Positions 1 through 6,122 of a stretch of DNA of 48,011 nt are shown here, piece after piece. Source of the DNA: an uncultured Bacilli bacterium (GTDB taxonomy: Bacteria; Bacillota_I; Bacilli_A; RF39; UBA660); NCBI GenBank assembly GCA_944331895.1, contig CALVIX010000007.1, forward strand, positions 1 to 48,011, in the 5' to 3' direction. How positions within the stretch are numbered: position 1 is the stretch's first letter; each line of letters begins with the position of its first letter. Both the position numbers and the translations under genes were made by a program. A model generated the notes under the pieces. It had not been told where the DNA came from. It saw only the letters and a program-made list of their open reading frames with translations, and searched no databases.

Positions 1-91
1 TCGCACTTACATTGTATCATAGGTATTTCTATGTGTCTTTTTTTGTCCTTTTCGGACACTTAATTTTTCAATTTATATGCGTAACACATAC
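1..91. other. Spacer downstream of ftsW
   Basis: This is the stretch behind the ftsW stop codon, read on the minus strand. It holds a short inverted repeat (TGTCC / GGACA around positions 46-60) and, nearer the window edge, an extended -10-like TGATACAAT on the minus strand around 11-19 that could serve a gene beyond the window. No coding sequence is visible. The promoter reading is weak because no good -35 is seen. Confidence 0.35.
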
Positions 92-187
92 TTATCTTTG
101 ATGTCTAGAAACACTCAGCAAAATACCAATACTAGATAGTGTAATCAGTAAACTACTCCCTCCATAAGAAAGAAACGGAAGCGTTAC
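92..187 (-). pseudogene. ftsW: FtsW C-terminal fragment, cut off by the mobile element
   Basis: On the minus strand this encodes the last 31 residues of a SEDS glycosyltransferase, beginning VTLPFLSYGGSSLL, the conserved PFxSYGGS signature followed by the last hydrophobic segment and the tail SVSRHQR. It is the missing end of the ftsW N-terminal part at 8042-9067, which stops after VVGLIPVTG. Joined at the AGGG core the two give a protein of about 363 residues, a normal FtsW length. The frame stays open through the junction back to the integrase stop codon (a GTG lies at 263-265), but no convincing ribosome-binding site is present, so separate expression is doubtful. Confidence 0.93.
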
Positions 188-216
188 CCCTCTTACAAGT
201 TTTTTGGTAAACAAAA
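175..216. other. Element end / attachment junction next to ftsW C-terminal fragment
   Basis: ftsW sequence up to about 187-191 meets element sequence. From the core CCCT (188-191) outward into the element there are four bases, then CAAG (196-199), six T and GG (206-207). The other end of the element shows the same layout on the opposite strand (CAAG at 8067-8064, GG at 8057-8056). Rejoining the two gives a roughly symmetric attP, as large serine integrases use. The ftsW side supplies half of attB. Confidence 0.82.
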
Positions 217-247
217 ATGATGGTTGCAAGTTTTTTGGTAAACAAAA
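196..247 (+). repeat. Two direct 21-bp repeats at the element end
   Basis: A 21-base sequence beginning CAAGTTTTTTGG and continuing TAAACAAAA occurs at 196-216 and again at 227-247, a period of 31 bp. The first copy is the attP arm itself. The second lies inside the element and may be an accessory integrase or directionality-factor site. GGTAAACAAA also occurs on the minus strand over the start codon of the 41-codon ORF (2076-2066), and TTGGTAAACA occurs near 7900 on the minus strand. Confidence 0.75.
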
Positions 248-261
248 GTTTTTAAAAAAAA

Positions 262-1845
262 TCACCTTAAATATGATGTTAATTCTGAAAACTTAAAGTA
301 CAATTTAATATTATTATCATTATCAATTTCTACTTTTTCTACTAAATTAACTATCAATTCTCTACTTGATTTTTTCGTTTTAAGAAATGACCTTACTGCA
401 GTTTTACAACTTTCAAAATCAAATCTTTTAATAGTTGACTCAACTTTTTCTTTTTGTTCTAACAACTCTTTTTTCTTGGCAGAAGATATTTCTAATTTTT
501 CATTATAATTACTTAACAAACTATCAAAAGTTTTTTCTGGTATTTTGTTGCCTACTTTATCAATATAAATTTGTTCGATCAAAGTATCATATTTACTTAT
601 TTCTTTAGTTAAAATATCAATTTGTTTTTGAATTTTTGTTATCTCTGATTCTAATAATTTATTAGCATCATAAGTAAGTTTTTTATTATTATATTCTTTC
701 AAATAAGAATCACAAATTTTATTAATTATTTTAATTAAATCTTCCTCTAATAAATTATAATTTACACGATGGATTTTACAAACACCATATTTTCCTTTTT
801 TACTATACCCATTACATTGAGTATAATGTGAATTACTTTTTTTACATTTTTTCTTCAAAATACTTATATTATGACCGCATTCTTTACATTTTAATAAACC
901 CGTAAACAAATATTTTTCTTTTTGTTCTCTTTGCTTTCGCAAACTTTTTGAAGAAATTAATTTACCAACAAGTTCAAATGTTTCCTTATCAATAATAGGT
1001 TCATGCGTTCCTTCTACAATTATATATTCTTCTTTTTTTGTAGCCCTTATTCTTTTTGAATTATATCTTACCTTATTATAAGTATTTTGTACCATATTTC
1101 CTATATACATTTCACTTGTTAATATATCTCTAATTGTTTGCGGACGCCATATTCCAAATCCATCATTATCTGTAATTAAAGCTCCTCTAGATTCTTTCTT
1201 ATAGACTATTGGAATTGGAACTTTATCTTCAGTTAGTACTGATGCTATTTTATAACAGCTATTTCCTTGAGATGCCATTTCAAACATTCTTTTAACCACA
1301 AGTGATGCAACAGGATCAATTATTAATTTATGATGGTCAACAGGATCTTTTAAATATCCATATTTAGGATAAGTTCCTATATACTCTCCATTTTTTTGTT
1401 TTGCAGTAAGAGAAGATTTAACCTTTTTTGATACATCTCTTAATGTAAAATCATTAAATGTTAAACGCATAGACAACATATTATCTCCCTCTAGAGAATC
1501 ATACCCATCATTAATTGCAATATACCTAATATTGTTATCAATAAAATATTCTTCTATATATCTACCTGTTTGATATAGTTCACGACCTAAACGAGATAAA
1601 TCTTTTGTTATTACACAATTTATGACACCATCTTCTATGTCTTTTATCATTTCTTTAAATCCAGGTCTATCAAAGTTTCCTCCTGAAAAACCATCATCGA
1701 TATATTCTTTTATAACTTCCAAACCTTGAAATTTAGCAAAAGATTCTATAATCATTCTTTGACTAGCAATTGATGAACTTTCATCTTTTTTTAATTCATC
1801 TTCTTTTGATAATCTCAAATATCTTCCACACTTATATTTTCTCAT
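262..1845 (-). CDS. Large serine recombinase (integrase)
   Basis: Site-specific DNA integrase of the large serine family, 527 residues from the chosen start. The N-terminal resolvase domain holds the nucleophile Ser13 in YLRLSKED and the active-site stretch DLSRLGRE. The recombinase domain follows (YPKYGYLKDP onward), then a zinc-ribbon region with CxxC near GLLKCKECGH, then a long charged coiled coil and a C-terminal DNA-binding tail. ATG 1845 is preferred over the in-frame ATG at 1866 because AAGGAGG lies between them, 11 bases ahead of 1845, and the longer start would overlap that site. The gene lies right at one end of the element and is expected to cut at the AGGG cores in ftsW. Integrases of this type need a directionality factor for excision; the 41-residue neighbour is a candidate but shows no recognisable fold. 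Confidence 0.96.
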   Translation of the reverse strand: MRKYKCGRYLRLSKEDELKKDESSSIASQRMIIESFAKFQGLEVIKEYIDDGFSGGNFDRPGFKEMIKDIEDGVINCVITKDLSRLGRELYQTGRYIEEYFIDNNIRYIAINDGYDSLEGDNMLSMRLTFNDFTLRDVSKKVKSSLTAKQKNGEYIGTYPKYGYLKDPVDHHKLIIDPVASLVVKRMFEMASQGNSCYKIASVLTEDKVPIPIVYKKESRGALITDNDGFGIWRPQTIRDILTSEMYIGNMVQNTYNKVRYNSKRIRATKKEEYIIVEGTHEPIIDKETFELVGKLISSKSLRKQREQKEKYLFTGLLKCKECGHNISILKKKCKKSNSHYTQCNGYSKKGKYGVCKIHRVNYNLLEEDLIKIINKICDSYLKEYNNKKLTYDANKLLESEITKIQKQIDILTKEISKYDTLIEQIYIDKVGNKIPEKTFDSLLSNYNEKLEISSAKKKELLEQKEKVESTIKRFDFESCKTAVRSFLKTKKSSRELIVNLVEKVEIDNDNNIKLYFKFSELTSYLR

Positions 1846-1877
1846 AACTCTTCTATCCTCCTTCATTTAGTTATGAG
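1841..1877 (-). promoter_or_regulatory. Hairpin enclosing the integrase start codon
   Basis: On the minus strand CTCATAACT (1877-1869) and AGTTATGAG (1849-1841) form a perfect 9-bp stem with a 19-base loop. The loop holds AAGGAGG and the ATG start at 1845-1843 sits in the 3' arm, so folding would bury the start codon. A third copy of the 9-mer lies at 1931-1939, upstream of the -10, so a protein operator is an equally good reading. Confidence 0.6.
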
Positions 1878-1894
1878 AGTTTTGTGCTATATAA

Positions 1895-1903
1895 ATTATA
1901 GCA
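1895..1903 (-). promoter_or_regulatory. Extended -10 promoter of the integrase
   Basis: TGCTATAAT on the minus strand (1903-1895) is a perfect TATAAT with the extended TGn. No good -35 hexamer is seen at 16-18 bp, which fits an extended -10 promoter. The start of transcription would lie just ahead of the 9-mer inverted repeat. Confidence 0.55.
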
Positions 1904-1950
1904 TGATTTAATTATATTTTTTACCAAAATCTCATAACTTTTATATTATT

Positions 1951-2076
1951 TTATATATTTAATTCTTTTAAATTTAATAAGAATAACTCTTCTATTATTT
2001 CTTTTAATTTTTTACCTTCTTCATTAAAACTATACTCAATATTAAAATGCAAATCATCTTTAAGTTTGTTTACCAT
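1951..2076 (-). CDS. Small 41-residue protein upstream of the integrase
   Basis: A 41-codon ORF beginning MVNKLKDDLHFNIEYSFN and ending LLNLKELNI. GAGGGG lies 8 bases before the ATG, and a -10-like TATAAA (2103-2108) with TTGTTT 16 bp further up (2125-2130) precedes it. The protein is acidic and Lys/Glu-rich with a probable C-terminal amphipathic helix (GKKLKEIIEELFLL). I do not recognise a domain. Its place directly ahead of the integrase, on the same strand and inside the element, makes a recombination accessory factor or regulator possible; that is inference from position only. Confidence 0.6.
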   Translation of the reverse strand: MVNKLKDDLHFNIEYSFNEEGKKLKEIIEELFLLNLKELNI

Positions 2077-2102
2077 ATTATTATCCCCTCGATAAAACTT
2101 AT

Positions 2103-2130
2103 TTTATAACAAAAAAAAATATGCAAACAA
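2103..2130 (-). promoter_or_regulatory. Putative promoter for the 41-codon ORF
   Basis: TATAAA at 2108-2103 (minus strand) with TTGTTT at 2130-2125, spacer 16. In such AT-rich DNA chance matches are common, so this is tentative. Confidence 0.35.
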
Positions 2131-2148
2131 TTTAAATTTTAAGACATT

Positions 2149-2170
2149 AAAATAATTTATAAATTATTTT
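2149..2170. repeat. Perfect 22-bp AT palindrome
   Basis: AAAATAATTTA and its exact complement meet at the centre. It lies between the cargo operon terminator and the 41-codon ORF. It could add to termination or be a protein-binding site; nothing else decides between these. Confidence 0.5.
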
Positions 2171-2244
2171 TTACTATTTATCTCTTGCTGACTACAAATG
2201 GTAAAGTAATTCTTTAACAAATTTATGTTTTTAATATATATAAA

Positions 2245-2276
2245 AAAATAAATATCCAAATTCGAATATTTATTTT
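2245..2276 (-). terminator. Terminator of the cargo operon
   Basis: A perfect 11-bp stem (2245-2255 with 2266-2276, sequence AAAATAAATAT) around a 10-base loop, ending in a T run on both strands. It lies about 95 bp behind the hydrolase gene. The stem is AT-only, so efficiency is uncertain. Confidence 0.6.
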
Positions 2277-2369
2277 TATTACCATTAATTGAATACATAT
2301 TTAATTAAATTTTTCTTGTACCATTTACTTTTATAATAAACATAACTTAAATAATTGTTGCTTCATCTT

Positions 2370-3050
2370 TTATTTATTTGGATTAAATTCTTTAACATTG
2401 CCAAATATTTCTAATTTTTTATTTATCCTGTTATAAATTAGTGCTCCGTCATCAAATATTGCATACACTTTTTTTTGAGTATCATTAGAAACTTTTTGTA
2501 ATGAATCTAAATATCTTTTATTATTTACTGTATGAACATCTATATAAAAAGGATCATCTAATACACCAAAACCATCATAGAATGCAAAATATTTATAAAA
2601 ATTATTTTTTGCGGTAATAAAATATCTTTTTAATTGAAGTTCTGTCCCAGCACTTTCTCCAATTATTAATCCATCAAAATACTTTATATCATAAAATATC
2701 TCAGTATCATGAAGTACTTTTTTAAAAAACATTTCTGGATTACCACCAGGTAATAATAATACATTAGATTCTTTTATAATGTTTTTAAGTTTTTCCTTAG
2801 AATCACTGTAACAATTACATACGGTAATATTATTTTCTTCTATACCAATTTTTTTAAGTTCATTTATATATCTATTATATCTTCTTTCTCCCTTTTTAAA
2901 GAATTCATTATCTAATTTACAAGCATCTATTTCAACTGGAAATGTCCAAGGAAATATTGCTACCTTAGGATTTTTAGGTAATATTTCTAACATTCTATCT
3001 TTAACTATATCCATTCCTATTTCTATTCTACTAAATAATATACTATACAT
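2370..3050 (-). CDS. S51/PepE-like Ser hydrolase (class I glutamine-amidotransferase fold)
   Basis: 226 residues. The pattern LLLPGGNPEMF, then GLIIGESAGTELQL with a Ser nucleophile in GxSAG, then DVHTVNNKRY with a candidate His, matches the Ser-His arrangement of dipeptidase E and cyanophycinase-like S51 proteins, which cut aspartyl or related isopeptide bonds. Length is normal for the family (about 220-240). No signal peptide, so it is cytoplasmic. It is the last gene of the cargo operon; its AGGAGG is embedded in the two Arg codons that end the upstream methyltransferase gene, four bases apart, which implies coupled translation. The substrate cannot be read from sequence; a role in processing an aminoacyl or peptidyl product of the operon is speculation. 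Confidence 0.8.
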   Translation of the reverse strand: MYSILFSRIEIGMDIVKDRMLEILPKNPKVAIFPWTFPVEIDACKLDNEFFKKGERRYNRYINELKKIGIEENNITVCNCYSDSKEKLKNIIKESNVLLLPGGNPEMFFKKVLHDTEIFYDIKYFDGLIIGESAGTELQLKRYFITAKNNFYKYFAFYDGFGVLDDPFYIDVHTVNNKRYLDSLQKVSNDTQKKVYAIFDDGALIYNRINKKLEIFGNVKEFNPNK

Positions 3051-3054
3051 AACA

Positions 3055-3903
3055 TTACCTCCTTATTAATTTTTTTGCTGCCATTTGTCCACATCCAACA
3101 TCTATTTTATCCCCTACACTTTCAAATTTAGAATTATGAATATTTCTTTTATCTAATAGTCTATGTAACTTTAAATATCTATCATCAGTAGCTTTCTCAA
3201 ATTTTCCACCTTCAATTGGATTGTAACTACTAATTTTTAATCTATCATCATCTTCTAAAAATTCAAGTAATTCATAAAAATCTTCATCTGAATCATTAAA
3301 TTTTTTTAATAATACATAATTAAATTCAGCTTTGTGAATACTATGTTTTTTATAATAATTCATTGCCTTTCTTAATTCTTCAAAAGAAGAATGAGAAGGT
3401 ATTAATTCTTTTCTCTTTTTATCGTTAGGTGCATGTAATGATATAGTAAGCTTGAATTGTCTAATGTTATTAAAGTCTTCAGTTAATTTAACTATATCTT
3501 TTGAATATGGTAATGTTGTAGCAAGCGCAAAATATATTCTTTCATCTCTTTCAGTTAATTCTTGTATAGCAACTAGAACATTATCATAATTTAACATTGG
3601 TTCTCCAACCCCCATGAAGCTACAACATAAATAATCATATTTCTTTAACAATTCAAACTGTTCAATAATATTACCAATCTCATCTAAAATTTCTTGTTTG
3701 GTCAAATTTCTATGATAATTCTTATTTATTCCATTATAACACATTTGGCATGATATAGGACATCCAATTTGACAAGAAACACATAAGTGACATGTATTTC
3801 CATCATCAAAAACACCTGTTTCAATCACAAAATTATCATCCGTTGCTTGCAAAACTTTAGCTGATAATTTATCTTCACTAATAATCTTATCTATTATTTT
3901 CAT
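3055..3903 (-). CDS. RlmN/Cfr-like radical SAM methyltransferase, short form
   Basis: 282 residues. A radical SAM cluster motif CxxxCxxC lies at Cys48, Cys52 and Cys55, preceded by Cys41 in LCVSCQIGC at the place of RlmN Cys118, and followed by the GGE-like GVGEPMLNYDNV, SLHAPNDKKR and the C-terminal DVGCGQMA with Cys271 at the place of the methyl-carrying Cys355. Thus the residues for RlmN-type chemistry (methylation of adenine C2 or C8 in 23S rRNA or tRNA) are kept. The usual N-terminal accessory domain of about 80-90 residues, used for RNA recognition, is missing. The start ATG overlaps the upstream stop as ATGA, with AAGGAAGG before it. Housekeeping RlmN is about 345-370 residues, so this is a distinct relative, perhaps with another RNA substrate. 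Resistance of the Cfr kind is possible but not shown. Confidence 0.88.
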   Translation of the reverse strand: MKIIDKIISEDKLSAKVLQATDDNFVIETGVFDDGNTCHLCVSCQIGCPISCQMCYNGINKNYHRNLTKQEILDEIGNIIEQFELLKKYDYLCCSFMGVGEPMLNYDNVLVAIQELTERDERIYFALATTLPYSKDIVKLTEDFNNIRQFKLTISLHAPNDKKRKELIPSHSSFEELRKAMNYYKKHSIHKAEFNYVLLKKFNDSDEDFYELLEFLEDDDRLKISSYNPIEGGKFEKATDDRYLKLHRLLDKRNIHNSKFESVGDKIDVGCGQMAAKKLIRR

Positions 3904-4988
3904 AATCTACCTTCCTTATATAATCTTTTCATTTCTTTAATATTATTTTGCATATTACTTTTTTCATTTAATATTTTAAATATTAATTCCTCTAATGGTA
4001 AATCACTTTCTAATAATTCCTTAGAAGAAATTATCATAGCATTATAAAGATTTCTTAATTTAGTATCACTAATATTATTTAAATATGTTGTATTTGTAGA
4101 TGACCAGTTACAATTCTTATTTTTCCATCTAAAATTATATAATAATAATAATTGCTTATATTCTTTTAATTTTCTTAATTCATATTGCCGTTTAGCTTCT
4201 TTTAAATCTACATTTAAATATGGATTAGCAATAAACACAAGTTCTTTATTAGATGTTTTTTCAGCTAAATAATTCATTAAAAATATTAAAAATAATTGAT
4301 GATTACTAGCAATATAGATTTGCTTAGGATTATCATACAATTTAAAATAATTACTCCAAACAAAATCAACATCTATATTAAATGGTCCAGACAAGGTATC
4401 TATTACATATCCAGTATTTCTATTTTTTGAAACTAAAATATCTGAATTATTAAAAGTCCTAATAAATGCATTCATTTCTTTTTTTAAATATGGAGGACAT
4501 ATAGAAGGAATTTTTACATCATCTTTTAATTCAAATACTAACGATTTTTCTATATACTTGGAACATACTTGATTGCAATAATTGCATATAATATTGCCGT
4601 TTTCTATTCTGTATATTTTGCCATTATTAACTGATGATGGAATCATATCTACTCTTCCACATTCACATCTTATTTTTTCTTTTTGTTTTATTTTTAAAAA
4701 TCCATCATAGTACATTTTATCTACTATCTCCAATAATTGGTCACCGTGATCTTTGTCCACAAATATTGAATCATATTCTATTTTAGATTTACTAATAGTG
4801 TCTAAGTAACCATCTAATTCAGTATCCTTTTGTTCATAACTATGGATTATATTAAATCCTATATTCTTTTTTGCTTCAAGCACGTCCCCAACAAAGTCCA
4901 TTATAGTTGGAGATAAAAGCATGCCAATATTAGTTTCCTTTTGTGGTTTTACTGGTAATGTTGATATTAAAATTTCTTTACTTTTCAA
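3900..4988 (-). CDS. MetRS-like class I aminoacyl-tRNA synthetase relative, signature motifs lost
   Basis: 362 residues from a TTG start at 4988, chosen because AAGGAGG lies 8 bases before it; that site also encodes the end of the upstream gene. The order of segments follows MetRS: ILISTLP, then NIGM where HIGH is expected, IMDFVGDVLEAKKNIGFNII, a Zn-knuckle-like insertion CECG...CNYC, LVSKNRNTGYVID, FVWSNYFKLY, IYIASNHQLF and FIANPYL. The sequence then leaves the family just where KMSKS should stand; no KMSKS or anticodon-binding domain is visible. ATP-dependent amino-acid activation is therefore doubtful. It may bind tRNA or an aminoacyl-adenylate, or sense something. It overlaps the methyltransferase start by 4 bp and follows the nucleotidyltransferase by 2 bp. 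Confidence 0.75.
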   Translation of the reverse strand: MKSKEILISTLPVKPQKETNIGMLLSPTIMDFVGDVLEAKKNIGFNIIHSYEQKDTELDGYLDTISKSKIEYDSIFVDKDHGDQLLEIVDKMYYDGFLKIKQKEKIRCECGRVDMIPSSVNNGKIYRIENGNIICNYCNQVCSKYIEKSLVFELKDDVKIPSICPPYLKKEMNAFIRTFNNSDILVSKNRNTGYVIDTLSGPFNIDVDFVWSNYFKLYDNPKQIYIASNHQLFLIFLMNYLAEKTSNKELVFIANPYLNVDLKEAKRQYELRKLKEYKQLLLLYNFRWKNKNCNWSSTNTTYLNNISDTKLRNLYNAMIISSKELLESDLPLEELIFKILNEKSNMQNNIKEMKRLYKEGRL

Positions 4989-4990
4989 TT

Positions 4991-6121
4991 TTAAAACCTC
5001 CTTAAAATCAAAATACATTTATCATATAAATTTTTCTTTTTAGTATTCAAATCTTTTAATATGTTTTCTCTATTAGTTAAAGCTTTATAACTTTCGTTTA
5101 TACTATGTATATCAAATATAGCATTTGAATGAGAACTTAAATCTATATTTTTTTTATCAAGTATTAATTGTAAATCTTGTATAGACTTTAAATATTCATT
5201 AAATAAATTAAATAAATTTTTATCTAATATGTTTGATTCATTAAAAAAACAATCTATATTAAATTTAATTACATTTTTATCTAATCTATAAAATATAGCT
5301 AATAATTTATAAAAATTAAATAATACAGTTGTTTTATATATTTTTTTTAATAAAGCATTTTCTACATAAGTCAAATCTTCATCTAAGTAATTATCATCTC
5401 TTTTTATATCATTTAATAAATTATCTATAAATATATTTATATTATTATTTTTCCTATATTCATTTCTATATTTTTTATATATTTTTAAATATTTTTCATT
5501 AAAAATAAATTCAAAACAATATGTCCATTCGTTAATATTAAATTCATTATCATATTTATTAAAATAATTAATTACATCATATATACTTCTTGTAGAATTA
5601 TATGTTTCATACATCAATTGTTCCGCATTCTCCCTACATTTAACTTTTATTTTTCCATCTATAAAATTAAGGACATATTCATTATTATCTATGGCACTTA
5701 TCTTTTTTTCACCTATTAAAGGCAAATACACTACCATACTATGTAATTTATCTTTACCTCTAAATTTTAATACTTCTTGTAATATATAATTTATTTTATC
5801 TTCAATATCTATAATATCTTGATAATTATGTGAAGTTGTTAAATAATTAATATCTATATCACTAAATAAGTTATTAGAGTTTCTTGCTAAACTACCACTT
5901 AATGTTATACAAAAATCAATATTATAAAAATTTTTAAATATACAACCAAGCTCATTAATCATTTCAATTATATAATCTCGATATTTTTTATTCAACATAT
6001 TAAATTCTTTTATAGAAATATCAAAAGCTTTAGATTCATAATAATCTCTTAATCCTAATATTTTATCTCTATAGGAAGATATAAATTTATTTTTTATTAT
6101 ATTATATTTTTCTAAATTCAT
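4991..6121 (-). CDS. Nucleotidyltransferase of the pol-beta superfamily
   Basis: 376 residues. The catalytic signature GSLARNSNNLFSDIDI (Gly76-Ser77 and Asp88/Asp90) is the GSx(n)SDIDI motif of pol-beta-type nucleotidyltransferases (the group of GlnD, DUF294, aminoglycoside adenylyltransferases and MenT/AbiEii-like toxins). The rest is a Lys/Asn/Tyr-rich, probably helical region without a motif I recognise. Start 6121 is preferred over 6163 because it has AAGGA at the right distance and lies one base after the RSH stop, whereas the longer ORF would overlap the RSH gene. Substrate is unknown; a protein, a small molecule such as an antibiotic, or tRNA 3' ends are possible. The neighbours favour a tRNA or translation target, by inference only. 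Confidence 0.82.
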   Translation of the reverse strand: MNLEKYNIIKNKFISSYRDKILGLRDYYESKAFDISIKEFNMLNKKYRDYIIEMINELGCIFKNFYNIDFCITLSGSLARNSNNLFSDIDINYLTTSHNYQDIIDIEDKINYILQEVLKFRGKDKLHSMVVYLPLIGEKKISAIDNNEYVLNFIDGKIKVKCRENAEQLMYETYNSTRSIYDVINYFNKYDNEFNINEWTYCFEFIFNEKYLKIYKKYRNEYRKNNNINIFIDNLLNDIKRDDNYLDEDLTYVENALLKKIYKTTVLFNFYKLLAIFYRLDKNVIKFNIDCFFNESNILDKNLFNLFNEYLKSIQDLQLILDKKNIDLSSHSNAIFDIHSINESYKALTNRENILKDLNTKKKNLYDKCILILRRF

Positions 6122-6122
6122 T

